From Methanothrix sp. (GTDB lineage Archaea; Halobacteriota; Methanosarcinia; Methanotrichales; Methanotrichaceae), in assembly GCA_028688175.1 (NCBI GenBank), contig JAQTYS010000003.1, positions 1 through 40,630 of the forward strand: a DNA stretch of 40,630 bases. The letters are read 5' to 3'. The notes below the pieces were generated by a model. The model saw only the letters and a program-made list of their open reading frames with translations. It was not told the DNA's origin and searched no databases. How positions within the stretch are numbered: position 1 is the first letter of the stretch; each line of letters starts with the position of its first letter. Positions 26,240-35,292 of this stretch are shown here, one piece after another. A program made the position numbers and the translations under genes.

Positions 26240-27052
26240 TTATAATACTTTTTGTCCAAGGGCTTTATCGAGAAAGGCTGCAATTCCACCAGGATAGTAG
26301 ATCTCCAGTGCGTCAATCTCAACCATATTCTTGGGATCAAGAGAAAATGACTCAAGGTATTTTTTGAATTTATCCTTATTCTCTTTTGCCTTATTTGCCC
26401 GGATCATGGGGATCTGCAGCTCTCGAATCTGCTCAGGCAATAGACCGACGTTTTTGACTCTGAACAACAAATTGCTCTCCTTGGGCCGGAATTTCTCGAT
26501 ATCTTCTTTCAAATCATTTGCGAAAAATGCGTCTCTTTGGCTCAGGTCTGATAAGCAGAAAATAGTAATAGGAGAACTATGGCGTCGGAACAGGTCCGCG
26601 ATTGCCTCCTGAGACGGTCTGCCAACAACGAGGACCAATGCGATCCCGTGTTTATCGCATACCGGGTACAGCAGCGGACCTGCCGCAGATTTATTCAGCC
26701 AGACCTCGGCGTGCGATGGATAGCAATTGCCTGATTTCGGCAAGAATAAAAGCTCGCCGGGTATCTCCTCAAGGATGGCATCAGCGGGAATGAATCCCAG
26801 ATTTTTTGCTCTATTCGTCCATTTGGCCAGCTTTTCGCCGTCATTCTCGTGATAGGATCTCGTGATTCTAATCTCACCCACAAATCCTCCGCAGATAGGA
26901 TAGTCGGAGATTGTTCTTTGCAGCGCATAATAGAAGAGTCCACGCAAAGTGGTCTTAGATCTTCCAGTCTCCCTAACAAAATCATGGTAGACCTTTGCTA
27001 CCCATTTGGACTTGGTCCGATCCGTCTCAGTAAATGCAAATGCTTCAGTCAT
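26240..27052 (-). CDS. Orphan Topo VI-A/Spo11-like protein with degenerate TOPRIM
   Basis: The 270-residue protein resembles the A subunit of DNA topoisomerase VI. SKTTLRGLFYYALQRT (about residues 32-47) matches the winged-helix stretch that holds the catalytic tyrosine in a YY pair. LVLVVGRPSQEAIADLFRR, followed by SPITIFCLSDLSQRD, aligns with the TOPRIM stretch ending LTDGDPWG. Here the DxD motif reads D-L-S, so one metal ligand is lost. The protein is shorter than Topo VI-A (about 360), and no B subunit is nearby. It could be a Mini-A-type relative or a non-catalytic derivative. The downstream 155-residue gene is its likely operon partner. Confidence 0.6.
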   Translation of the reverse strand: MTEAFAFTETDRTKSKWVAKVYHDFVRETGRSKTTLRGLFYYALQRTISDYPICGGFVGEIRITRSYHENDGEKLAKWTNRAKNLGFIPADAILEEIPGELLFLPKSGNCYPSHAEVWLNKSAAGPLLYPVCDKHGIALVLVVGRPSQEAIADLFRRHSSPITIFCLSDLSQRDAFFANDLKEDIEKFRPKESNLLFRVKNVGLLPEQIRELQIPMIRANKAKENKDKFKKYLESFSLDPKNMVEIDALEIYYPGGIAAFLDKALGQKVL

Positions 27053-27071
27053 AACGGTGCTATTCCTAGTA

Positions 27072-27287
27072 TTACATCACTTCAATCAAGACGCTTCCCT
27101 GGGCAGAGGTGCCGGCCCCATCAGTGACCTTAAGAATGATCACATGGCCGCCTTTGCTCAGCCGAGAGGGATTTTGCATGAATTTTCTGCTGGTAGAGAG
27201 CTCTCCGTCGATGTTCGAACTCCAGCGATAGCTAATGGGAGCCTGGCCCACACTTACCACGGCATCAAAGCTGACATCCCAATGCAA
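27072..27287 (-). pseudogene. PKD/Ig-like domain fragment
   Basis: An open stretch of 71 codons, bounded upstream by a stop and lacking a credible start, reads APISYRWSSNIDGELSTS and then HVIILKVTDGAGTSAQGS. This is the core of a PKD-type surface domain. It has no signal peptide and no more domains, so it looks like the tail of a lost surface-protein gene. Confidence 0.5.
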
Positions 27288-27466
27288 TTAATACGATCAA
27301 TTTCATAGCGAAGTTAAGAGATTGTGCATGAATATAATACTTTTTAAAAGAGAAACGCTATTTAAAAACAGCAAAGCTATATTCTGTTAAAAATCTCTAA
27401 CCGCGCCCTTCAAGCTTCGCGGCAAGAGGGGCGCTGGTGATCGCCATTGGATTTGGTCGACAGGAC

Positions 27467-28102
27467 TTAAGATGGGGCTGTCGTAGCTTCCGGTGCTGGA
27501 GCAGGCGCTGCTGTTGCCATGGTCGGCTCAGACTTGATCTCAGTCTTGCGCACTTCAACGCGCCTGAGGGGGTAGATAGTCTTGGCCTCTTTGTAGATAT
27601 CCAAAGAGATCTTGCCGCCCACAGCTTCCTGGATCAATTGGTTTAGATCCAGACTCTTTGACCTCTCTAAGACGACCCTTTTGGAGAGCTCTCTGATGCT
27701 CTTGACCTGATTGGCCCGCGCTCTCTTCACTGTGAAGCAACTGGGCTTAACCCGGACATGGTAGCCATCTGTGGTGACTACGTCCACAATGGAATCGATT
27801 CGTGAGGTTCTTCTCTTGACCAGGGAGCGCACATAATCCGTAGTCATCTCATGGCCCAGGAACTTGGTGTATGCCGAATCTCCGGCCACGCGATCTACTT
27901 TAAACTTGAGTTTGGTGTTCTGTTTGGAGAAGTTGTTGGTGAGGTCTCCTAGAGTGGTTTCAACGATCCTTCCCACAACCCTCTCTGGATCGTTGGCTAC
28001 CGTTTCACCAAAGGGAACTCTGCCGAATATCTCCGGACTTACAACCTTATACCATTGCTTGGCCTTTCTGCTCTCAGCCTTTCTTTGTGATCTTCTTGCC
28101 AA
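27467..28102 (-). CDS. rps3ae: 30S ribosomal protein eS1 (S3Ae)
   Basis: The 211-residue protein matches eS1, an archaeal/eukaryotic small-subunit protein near the mRNA exit. AKQWYKVVSPEIFGRVPFGE opens the fold. GHEMTTDYVRSLVKRRTSRIDSI cut into EMTTDYVRSLVKRRTSRI is the conserved centre, and KIYPLRRV-like (TIYPLRRVEVRK) follows. An Ala/Pro-rich 20-residue tail (ATAAPAPAPEATTAPS) is less common. It is transcribed alone, with about 180 bases downstream free of genes. Confidence 0.95.
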   Translation of the reverse strand: MARRSQRKAESRKAKQWYKVVSPEIFGRVPFGETVANDPERVVGRIVETTLGDLTNNFSKQNTKLKFKVDRVAGDSAYTKFLGHEMTTDYVRSLVKRRTSRIDSIVDVVTTDGYHVRVKPSCFTVKRARANQVKSIRELSKRVVLERSKSLDLNQLIQEAVGGKISLDIYKEAKTIYPLRRVEVRKTEIKSEPTMATAAPAPAPEATTAPS

Positions 28103-28209
28103 TAAACATCCTCCGAGGTAATATCAATCCGAAGTTCGTTCAAGCTCACGGTATTTAAACCGATCGCCCAAAAAGATAAGATGCAAAAAATGAAATGGTC
28201 GAAACAGGA

Positions 28210-29727
28210 CTAGTCAGCCGGCCAGACATAGATGTAAACGTAGTTGGACCAATCATTGCAACAGTAGCTTAGTATATGCCAACCGGGATTATTTGCCTTA
28301 AACCAGGTCTGATACCATCCGGTGCTCTTGTAGCCGAAGTTCTTGACCTCTGGAGAGCAATAATAACCGGTTCCGCTGCTGCAAGTCATCCACTCAAAGG
28401 ACCAATAGGTGCCTGGCCGACTCACTTTAGACCAGAGTGGCAGCCATGACCCGCAAAATACGCCCGCCACTGTTGCCAACCTTCCTGGGCAGCTCTGGAC
28501 ATAGTACTCATTGCATTTGCAGATGGATGGCACCGGATAAACGGCTTGGTAGCTCTGCGCGGCGTAGCCGTAAGGCGCGCTCTGGCTTGCGGGAAACGCG
28601 CAATTGGGGCAACTTGTCTCATAGGGATCGCTGCTGGAAACCCCGCCTGTAATCACTGTAGAGCTTGTGCAGGTAGCGCAGGTTTTGCGTGAAGAGCTAG
28701 CCAACGCAGGATTTGCTATCGCGGGATTTTCGACCAGCCCCATCCCGCTTGATGAAAAGGCAGCATCTGTGATCGGCCGGTATTGGTTAAAATCAGGCAA
28801 AACAATCCTTTCAGCAGCCGGATCAGGAGGATTGGGCGCATTCAGGGGCAGAGATGCTTTGCTCACGCTCGCCGCGGCATTTGAGAAACCTGATGGCGCT
28901 GATAGGGCGAAGCCTCTGGGATACACATAAATGTAGATGTAGTTGGACCATATGCCGCTGTTGTAGCAGAGGATATGCCAGCCGGAGACATCTCCGCAAA
29001 ACCAGCCCTTCTTCCAGCCACTTCCCGTCCAGCCCCACCATCGCACTGAGGGAGTGGATTGTCCTGGATACCATTCATAGACAAAAAAGTTGCCGCTTGA
29101 TTTGATATCCGCCCAAAGAGGAAGATAACCTTGGAAGCTGCACCCACCCACCGTTCTTAAGCCGGAGGCCGTCTGTACATAGAATCTGTTGGCGGAAACC
29201 AAAGAACTGGGATAATACCAGATGCTGGAACCTGGTAATGTCGCCTGAACATAAGACGATGTTGAAGCCGGAACAGAAGACTGACCGGGCGCGGTTATTA
29301 TCCGGGCCGCGTCGACCGGCTGCGAGGCTGACACGAAATCCAATCTCTCGTCGGGAGCGAAGCTCTCCATTTGCGGCTGGGAGAGTCCCAGCTGCTCGGC
29401 CGTCATTTGCTCTTGCATTGGCCCGCTGATCTGAGGTGCCGGATAAGCGGATTGTCGACTCTGGGAATTGTCCTGGCCCTGCGCGGGATAACCGTCATAA
29501 GACGAACTGTCATAAGATGAACTGCCGTAAGGCAACAACGATGGCTGGTTAATTGATGCCTGACCTGATTGTTCGGGCAGGTAAGAATTTGTGTCCAATC
29601 CGGCCAAAGAGCTCTGCTCCTGCGAAATAGTCGCTGACGTATCTGAGACACCCACATCGCCTACTGCACCAAAGGCAGTGTTAATCATCAACAAAAACAT
29701 GACTGACAAATTAATATTAAACTTCAT
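28210..29727 (-). CDS. Secreted protein with two copies of an aromatic-rich domain
   Basis: A signal peptide (MKFNINLSVMFLLMINTAFG) precedes a Ser/Gln/Tyr-rich linker. Two homologous domains follow, near residues 180-270 and 405-505. Both run from FYVQ/YYVQ through LPLW and YEW/FEW to GWHIL and SNYIYIYVYP or SNYVYIYVWP. The second has extra cysteines, and a Cys-rich linker (CATCTSS, CPNCAFP) lies between them. I chose the Met at 29727 because GGTGGGG precedes it. No membrane anchor is present at the C-terminus. A secreted, disulfide-stabilised binding protein is inferred; no known family is recognised. Confidence 0.78.
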   Translation of the reverse strand: MKFNINLSVMFLLMINTAFGAVGDVGVSDTSATISQEQSSLAGLDTNSYLPEQSGQASINQPSLLPYGSSSYDSSSYDGYPAQGQDNSQSRQSAYPAPQISGPMQEQMTAEQLGLSQPQMESFAPDERLDFVSASQPVDAARIITAPGQSSVPASTSSYVQATLPGSSIWYYPSSLVSANRFYVQTASGLRTVGGCSFQGYLPLWADIKSSGNFFVYEWYPGQSTPSVRWWGWTGSGWKKGWFCGDVSGWHILCYNSGIWSNYIYIYVYPRGFALSAPSGFSNAAASVSKASLPLNAPNPPDPAAERIVLPDFNQYRPITDAAFSSSGMGLVENPAIANPALASSSRKTCATCTSSTVITGGVSSSDPYETSCPNCAFPASQSAPYGYAAQSYQAVYPVPSICKCNEYYVQSCPGRLATVAGVFCGSWLPLWSKVSRPGTYWSFEWMTCSSGTGYYCSPEVKNFGYKSTGWYQTWFKANNPGWHILSYCCNDWSNYVYIYVWPAD

Positions 29728-29871
29728 ACACCCCACCATAGCCCCATAAGTATTGCTTTCTCCATTCTTTTTAGAGTGCTCAATCTATTTAATACTTGGC
29801 TTGAAGTTCCGAGAGCAGGAAGACGATTAGCTTATATTAATATTAACAAAAAATGTGATAGTACTGGCAAT

Positions 29872-30657
29872 CTATTGACTGCGGCCTCGCGACCAGTTAA
29901 TTCTCACCATCTCTGCCAGACGAGGATTGGTGAACTGATTGTAGATATCCAGATCGGTAGTATAACCAACAAACGGATCTATAGTGCCCTTCTCCAGGTT
30001 CATTATCCAAATATTAAGACCTTTATCCTCTGCAGCTTGCCCATTTTCTTGGAAGAATTGCACAAACGGATCCAAAGTCTCGCTGCTTGGCACCAGGATG
30101 ATATGGTCAATTCCCGCCTCGGGGCTGTATTTATTGATATCCAGAGACTTTACGCTGGTGACTACAAACGCCTTTGCCGTGCGTTTTGCGGCCAAGAATG
30201 TCAAATCTTGCGGGCCCCCCGCGGAAAGGGTGTACCCGGCTTCATTCATGAAAGCTGTAAGTCCGTCCACCAGGCACTGTTGCAGGATGATCTTCAGCTC
30301 GGGAAGCGAGGCAAGAAGCAGGTCTGCTGCTTTTTTGAAATCCTGTTTGCTGTATTTCTTGGTATGAGAAAAATGGAAGATGCGGCCATCAATTTGGGTG
30401 TAGGTATCAATTTTGGGCAGGTCGGGAAATATTGGCTCTTTGCCCATGATGCTTGCAAAGATGCCGGGGGCAATTCTTCCACCCAATGTCTCGACCAGCT
30501 CCCTTCGCTCCTGGTCGCTCAACTTTGCAGACCTAACAATATCGTAGGTGCGAAGAAGAAGCTCACACCTGGCAATGATCTCCCTCTCGTGGAGCAGCAC
30601 TCTGAGAGGACCGGCAATGCTATCAATTTCTGTCATTGTCATTCCCTTATTCATCAA
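29872..30657 (-). CDS. Unknown 261-residue protein downstream of mptA
   Basis: The start overlaps the mptA end by 11 bases if the first ATG is used. A later ATG at 30636, preceded by AAGGGA, is also good. The N-terminal half is helical ([31 protein letters not shown]). The second half alternates strands and helices ([44 protein letters not shown]). That looks like a nuclease- or Rossmann-like alpha/beta fold, but the active residues are not certain. Being last in the operon, it may be made with MptA, but no link to pterin synthesis is evident. Confidence 0.72.
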   Translation of the reverse strand: MMNKGMTMTEIDSIAGPLRVLLHEREIIARCELLLRTYDIVRSAKLSDQERRELVETLGGRIAPGIFASIMGKEPIFPDLPKIDTYTQIDGRIFHFSHTKKYSKQDFKKAADLLLASLPELKIILQQCLVDGLTAFMNEAGYTLSAGGPQDLTFLAAKRTAKAFVVTSVKSLDINKYSPEAGIDHIILVPSSETLDPFVQFFQENGQAAEDKGLNIWIMNLEKGTIDPFVGYTTDLDIYNQFTNPRLAEMVRINWSRGRSQ

Positions 30658-31609
30658 TCCCTTTGACGCGAGCTAACTCCGCTCGCAGCTCACCCATCTT
30701 TGCCGTTCTTTCTGCAAAGGCATTATGCTGGTGAATGCTCTCCTCATTAATCTGCTTTAAGGTCACTGCGGCGTCGTCAGGAAGATCGGAAAATGCATCG
30801 ACCAATTTCTGGGCCATGGTTCGTACGCAATCCTCCACAAACTTCGGGTTGCTGTGTGCCCTCTTCACCACCACCGCCTCGTCCGGACGCTTGAGCAGCC
30901 CAAAGACTCTAGAACTCATGGACTCTTCAATGATTTTGATGATCCGATCGATGGAAACGCAGCGCCGGTCATGAACTTCAACTGATATGCTCCCCCGTCC
31001 CCGCTGATTGTGCGTGGCCACGGGCAACCGCTGTGCGAGCTCTGCTGCCGCCTGCGCAGAAAGACCTGCACTGGCCAGCTCCTGGCGAACCTGCTCTTTC
31101 ATGATCTCCTGAGCGCAGGGACAGGCAGTCATGCCCAGAACTTCAGCTCCTACCGTCTTTCGCACGTATCCAGTGGGCCCGGCCCTGGCTACCGCCTCGG
31201 CAAAGATGTCCACTACTTCCTGGCAGTTGACCTTTGTCACCGGTGTCTGTCTGCGCACAATGTACTCGCTTTTCATCTTTACTTCCGCCCGGGAAGCGTA
31301 CTCATGCCGGGACAAAAGTCTCGTGGCAATCTCTCCACAAAGCTCCTCGATCTCGTAGACTGGGCAGTTTATGGCCTCTTCTAAAACTTCGTCGATCACC
31401 TCAAAGTTACGGGAGAGATTGGCACCTTTGCGGTCAGACGGAAGGTCGACAAAGACCTCAAAATTGGAGATGAGAACTACGGGCCTCTCATCGTTCCCAC
31501 GTTCAACTTTCACCAGCTTTTTAACGCCGGTCACACCCACTCTGGTTAAATTGAAGGGATAATCAGGTTCGCAAGCTTGAATATCTGGTAGGCTGTCCAC
31601 TAAATTCAC
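30647..31609 (-). CDS. mptA: GTP cyclohydrolase MptA (methanopterin biosynthesis)
   Basis: The 320-residue enzyme is the archaeal Fe(II)-dependent GTP cyclohydrolase that makes 7,8-dihydroneopterin 2',3'-cyclic phosphate, the first step to tetrahydromethanopterin or sarcinapterin. It shows [11 protein letters not shown] at the start, [12 protein letters not shown] with the metal-site cysteine, and [15 protein letters not shown]. Its length is the family norm. It lies 11 bases downstream of a small acidic protein gene and overlaps the next gene. It is a housekeeping gene for C1 metabolism in methanogens. Confidence 0.95.
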   Translation of the reverse strand: MNLVDSLPDIQACEPDYPFNLTRVGVTGVKKLVKVERGNDERPVVLISNFEVFVDLPSDRKGANLSRNFEVIDEVLEEAINCPVYEIEELCGEIATRLLSRHEYASRAEVKMKSEYIVRRQTPVTKVNCQEVVDIFAEAVARAGPTGYVRKTVGAEVLGMTACPCAQEIMKEQVRQELASAGLSAQAAAELAQRLPVATHNQRGRGSISVEVHDRRCVSIDRIIKIIEESMSSRVFGLLKRPDEAVVVKRAHSNPKFVEDCVRTMAQKLVDAFSDLPDDAAVTLKQINEESIHQHNAFAERTAKMGELRAELARVKGIDE

Positions 31610-31620
31610 CTTGGGCTCGA

Positions 31621-31836
31621 TTACTCATCCTCATCTTCGAGCGACTCGTCCTCTATTTCATCTATGCGAGAGATGAGTCGATCTACTTCCAGCATCATCT
31701 CCTCCAGGGTATCGTTGATCTGCTGGTGGCGCTCATCCGAGAGTCGGAAAGACCTTTCCATTTCCGCCAATAACTTCTCATCGCTCATATCGAGCATCCT
31801 GCATATCATTTTCTCGACATCATTGGAGGCGGGCAT
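31621..31836 (-). CDS. Small acidic coiled-coil protein upstream of mptA
   Basis: The 71-residue product is mostly helical and heptad-like ([37 protein letters not shown]), with an acidic tail ([10 protein letters not shown]). The tight spacing to mptA (11 bases) and the clear codon pattern support translation. It could form a dimer and bind a partner protein. The function is unknown. Confidence 0.7.
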   Translation of the reverse strand: MPASNDVEKMICRMLDMSDEKLLAEMERSFRLSDERHQQINDTLEEMMLEVDRLISRIDEIEDESLEDEDE

Positions 31837-31930
31837 GAAAGTTCATCTGGGCGCGGTGATATTTGAGACTTTGCTCAGCGGTCAGATATATCTATGCGAA
31901 GGTCTACCTTAAACGAAAGGAGTTCTACAG

Positions 31931-32578
31931 ATGATCAAGCGTTGCCCTCAACACGGTTTTTTCAGGGAAGAGCATTGCGAGTGCGGCTCTGCCGGTCAGC
32001 TTCTTTTGGATGAGACCAAGACGGAGCAGCTGGGTCGGCTGGTCGCCGGGGGCCTGCGGCATTTTCCTGGTGACCTGGGCCTGGCTATGGACTCCCGCGG
32101 TTGGGTTGATCTCGACAAGCTTGGCCAGGTGGTGACGAGCAGGCATCGCTGGGCCAGCAAAGAATTGGTGATTGCGCTGGTAAAGTCTGATTCCAAGCAG
32201 AGATACGAGATTGTAGATAATAAAGTCAGAGCCAGATATGGCCATTCTGTTGATGTGGAGCTTGATCATCCGGAAAATAAGCTGCCTAAACTCTATTACG
32301 GAGCAAGCGAAGAGGAAGCGGACAGGATCCTGGAGATAGGCATCAAGTCTGCATCGCAAAGGTACGTCCATCTGTCTACCACTCCAGAGAAAGCCTGGCA
32401 CGTAGCGACATTTCGTACCGGCAACCCCAGAGTGATTCAGGCTGATGCTGCCGCAGCGCAAGAGGCCGGTGTAAAGATGATGACTGTGAACGATGATATC
32501 GTCATCTCGGAGACTATTCCGTCCCAGTTCCTTTCCATCCTTGCCGCGAAGGACATTGTCAAACAAGCAAAGCCATAA
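31931..32578 (+). CDS. kptA: RNA 2'-phosphotransferase (Tpt1/KptA family)
   Basis: The 215-residue enzyme transfers an internal RNA 2'-phosphate to NAD+, giving ADP-ribose 1'',2''-cyclic phosphate. An N-terminal Cys cluster (CPQHGFFREEHCEC) could bind zinc and is common in archaeal members. The KptA core follows: RGWVDLDKL, KQRYEIVDNKVRARYGHS with the Arg-His pair, LYYGAS, and HLSTTPEKAWHV with the second catalytic region. AAGGAG precedes the ATG at 31931. It is divergent from the mptA operon and ends nine bases from the convergent cis-prenyltransferase-like gene. Confidence 0.93.
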   Translation: MIKRCPQHGFFREEHCECGSAGQLLLDETKTEQLGRLVAGGLRHFPGDLGLAMDSRGWVDLDKLGQVVTSRHRWASKELVIALVKSDSKQRYEIVDNKVRARYGHSVDVELDHPENKLPKLYYGASEEEADRILEIGIKSASQRYVHLSTTPEKAWHVATFRTGNPRVIQADAAAAQEAGVKMMTVNDDIVISETIPSQFLSILAAKDIVKQAKP

Positions 32579-32587
32579 TAAGAAAAA

Positions 32588-33199
32588 TTAACGACCGAAA
32601 CGTCTCTCCCTTCTCTGGCAATCCCGGATGGCCCGCAGAAAATCGATCTTTCTCAGATCCTTCCAGTTGACATCGGTGAAATAGAGCTCTGAATAAGCCG
32701 CCTGCCAGATCAGGAAGTCGCTCAGCCTTTTTCCACCCGCCCTGATCACCAGATCTGGCTTCTGGGAAAATCGAAGATGCGATTCTATAGTCTTTTCGTC
32801 GATCTGCTCTGGTTGCATATGCCCCATTTCCACCTCTTTGAGAATGCCTCGGAATGCTTCGGCCACCTCGCGCTTGCCTCCAAAGCCCAGTGATATTACT
32901 ACCTTGAGCGGGCCACCGGTGCCAGTTTGCTCCTCGCCCTCTGCGGTATGCAAGCTGATTTGGGCGGGCGCAGCCGCAAGCTCTAAGGTAATCTTGCGCA
33001 GGAGCAGGGGCGCATCATCGTTCACATAGAGCACCAGAGAGGTAAGACCAATGGATCGGCTCCATTCCAGCAACTGGCCAAGGTGTAGCAGACCTTCGTC
33101 CAATAGATCGCCGCTGCAAAGAACTACGGCCACACAGCTGGGCAGATTGCTCTTTGCGATCTTGGATTGTAGGAGATGTTCGTAGAGACGGTAAATCAT
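32588..33199 (-). CDS. Cis-prenyltransferase homologue lacking the catalytic Asp motif
   Basis: The C-terminal half has the conserved family end: IRAGGKRLSDFLIWQAAYSE, YFTDVNWKDL and AIRDCQRRERRFG. The usual N-terminal motif with the catalytic aspartate (MDGNxRWA) is replaced by VVLCSGDLLDEG. At 203 residues it is also short. This is the pattern of the non-catalytic partner in heteromeric enzymes such as human NgBR. Methanosarcina has a reported two-subunit enzyme for glycosyl-carrier lipid synthesis. I infer that it pairs with a catalytic subunit elsewhere in the genome. It is divergent from the DUF92 gene across 66 bases. Confidence 0.85.
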   Translation of the reverse strand: MIYRLYEHLLQSKIAKSNLPSCVAVVLCSGDLLDEGLLHLGQLLEWSRSIGLTSLVLYVNDDAPLLLRKITLELAAAPAQISLHTAEGEEQTGTGGPLKVVISLGFGGKREVAEAFRGILKEVEMGHMQPEQIDEKTIESHLRFSQKPDLVIRAGGKRLSDFLIWQAAYSELYFTDVNWKDLRKIDFLRAIRDCQRRERRFGR

Positions 33200-33265
33200 A
33201 GTTGGTCTTAATGCACTTCACCCATAGGCAAAGTATTTTTGCAATGAAAATTGTCATATGGCCCT

Positions 33266-34471
33266 ATGGAGCGGGAAGATATCGCCCGGATAGCTATCGG
33301 ATTAATGGTCCTGTTGCTGCCTTATGCCGGAGCTTTCACAGTCATAGCTCTCGCTGCCGTATTCTTCCTGGACCGTGGCTCTCGCCTGCTCTGTGCATCC
33401 CTGGCCATGCTGCTCATCATGAGGCCGGCGCTTATCCTTACTGACACCAACCTGCCGCAATACGTCATAGCCATCTCTTTTGTGGCCTCAACGTTTGCCC
33501 CTCTTGCTTTTCGCAAGTTCGATTCTCTGGCGGGCAGCATCATGTATCTGCTCATCAATGTGGGTCTCGGCTATCCCGTCGCGAGCCTGATCTCAGCAGG
33601 CAGCCTCTCATCTGAGAGGATATTGTTCCTGGTTATCTTGGGAGGGCTGTCCGGCGCTTTGCTGCATCACGTCTCCAAAGAGCGGGACTTCACCGTGCCC
33701 TTCGGCACCGCCATGGTGATGTGGCTCTTCTCTTTCGATTATCCGCTGCCAGAGCTGCAGCGCATTCTGCTCATCTGCATCTTTGCTCTGGTACTGGGCA
33801 TTGGCGCCTACTGGGCCAAAGCCGCAGACTCGGATGCCGTGCTCAGCGAGACCATAGTCTGCCTACTGGTGATTCTCTTTGCGGGCATCACCTGGTTTAT
33901 CCTGCTCTTAGCCTTCTATTTGCTGGGTGGAGGTTTTACTCGCTATGGTTATTCCCATAAACATAAGCTCGGTATAGCTCAGTCTCATGGAGGCCGGCGC
34001 GGCTACAAGAACGTCTACAGCAACAGCCTGGTGCCGCTTGTTCTGGCCATCTGCTATGGAGTTTACGGCAATGATGTCTTCATCTTCGCATTCATTGCCT
34101 CGGTGGCTACCGCCAATGGGGATACTCTGGCCAGCGAGATTGGAGAGACCAGTAGATCCAAACCCCGCATGATTACCACTCTCAAGGAGACTGAGCCGGG
34201 TGTGGATGGAGGTGTAACGCCCCTGGGCGAAGCCGCCTCTCTGGCCGGAGCCATTATCATCGGTCTATTGGCCACCGGCATGGGAATGGCGGGCGTCTCT
34301 GGCATCGCCATCGCTGCTATCGGCGGATTTTTGGGCACGAACTTCGACAGCCTTCTCGGGGCAACGCTGCAAAGCCGGGGCATCTTGAGCAACAATGGCG
34401 TGAACCTCGTTGCGACGGCCTTCGGCGCTCTCGTGGGTGGCGCCCTGTGGTATATTCTGCAAATTATTTAG
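33266..34471 (+). CDS. DUF92/TMEM19 family membrane protein
   Basis: The protein has about ten or more hydrophobic segments. The C-terminal half carries the DUF92 signatures GGRRGYKNVYSNS, VATANGDTLASEIGE, and GVDGGVTPLGE. The family includes plant VTE6, a phytyl-phosphate kinase, so isoprenoid-phosphate chemistry is a reasonable family-based guess. The N-terminal 180 residues are an extra membrane region. I start at ATG 33266; a TTG at 33251 would add five residues. No ribosome-binding site is visible, so the transcript may be leaderless. It lies next to a cis-prenyltransferase homologue and nine bases before aroE. Confidence 0.88.
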   Translation: MEREDIARIAIGLMVLLLPYAGAFTVIALAAVFFLDRGSRLLCASLAMLLIMRPALILTDTNLPQYVIAISFVASTFAPLAFRKFDSLAGSIMYLLINVGLGYPVASLISAGSLSSERILFLVILGGLSGALLHHVSKERDFTVPFGTAMVMWLFSFDYPLPELQRILLICIFALVLGIGAYWAKAADSDAVLSETIVCLLVILFAGITWFILLLAFYLLGGGFTRYGYSHKHKLGIAQSHGGRRGYKNVYSNSLVPLVLAICYGVYGNDVFIFAFIASVATANGDTLASEIGETSRSKPRMITTLKETEPGVDGGVTPLGEAASLAGAIIIGLLATGMGMAGVSGIAIAAIGGFLGTNFDSLLGATLQSRGILSNNGVNLVATAFGALVGGALWYILQII

Positions 34472-34479
34472 GTACTATT

Positions 34480-35292
34480 ATGAAGATATTCGGCATATTT
34501 GGGGACCCAATAGAGCACAGCCTGTCTCCCGCCATGCAAAATGCTGCCTTGCGGGCGCTGGGCGAAGATGCCTGCTACCATCCTTTTTGCGTCGCCCAGG
34601 AGGATCTGGAAGATGCCCTTTTGGGGGCTGCAGCCATGGGATTTTGCGGGCTGAATCTGACCATTCCACTCAAAGAAAAGGCGCTGGAATTTGATTTCTT
34701 GCAGCCTGATCCTCTGGCCCAGGCCATCGGGGCAGTGAACACGGTAGCTTTCAGATCGCAGGGCCTCGCGGGCTACAACACAGACGGCTGGGGCGCGCTT
34801 CTGGCACTGCGGGATGCGGGAGTGGAAATCAAGGGCAAGAGCGTGCTGATAATCGGCGCAGGAGGCGGCGCGCGGGCCATTGCCTACACCTTGCAGCAGG
34901 AGGGAGCGGAGATCTCCATCGCCAACCGCAGCCTAAAGAGGGCAGAGGATCTGGCGGCCTGCGTTGGTGCCGGGGGCTTTTCTCTGCACGAACTGGAGAA
35001 GCTTGTCCCTTCTGCAAATATCATAATAAACTGCACATCGGTGGGCATGCGAGCAGGCGACCCGAGACTGCTGGACGGTGGCCTTTTGCATAGCCGTCAG
35101 GCAGTCTTTGATATCGTCTACAACCGGGAGACAGAGCTTCTTCAGGATGCCCGCGCCGCCGGAGCGGTGGCAGTGGACGGAGTGATGATGCTGGTCTATC
35201 AGGGAGCCAAAGCTCTGGAGATCTGGACCGGCAAAAAAGCTCCCGTGGATGTGATGGAGAGGGCGGTTCGAGAGGCTCTGGCGGCGAGGTAG
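34480..35292 (+). CDS. aroE: Shikimate dehydrogenase
   Basis: The 270-residue enzyme reduces 3-dehydroshikimate with NADPH in the aromatic amino acid pathway. It shows GDPIEHSLSPAMQNAAL for substrate binding, NLTIPLKEKAL with the catalytic lysine, GAVNTV, and GYNTDGWG with the catalytic aspartate. The NADP-binding loop is IGAGGGARAIAYTL, followed by ANRSLKRAEDL, and INCTSVGM. The start at 34480 sets the usual MKIFGIFGDP beginning; an earlier ATG at 34447 lies inside DUF92. It follows DUF92 by eight bases and is likely co-transcribed with it. Confidence 0.96.
   Translation: MKIFGIFGDPIEHSLSPAMQNAALRALGEDACYHPFCVAQEDLEDALLGAAAMGFCGLNLTIPLKEKALEFDFLQPDPLAQAIGAVNTVAFRSQGLAGYNTDGWGALLALRDAGVEIKGKSVLIIGAGGGARAIAYTLQQEGAEISIANRSLKRAEDLAACVGAGGFSLHELEKLVPSANIIINCTSVGMRAGDPRLLDGGLLHSRQAVFDIVYNRETELLQDARAAGAVAVDGVMMLVYQGAKALEIWTGKKAPVDVMERAVREALAAR

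Noticed and set aside
29776-30666. 296-residue plus-strand ORF opposite the gene downstream of mptA
   Set aside because: The minus-strand frame has operon spacing and protein-like helices and strands; the plus frame is Cys/Arg-rich without motif.
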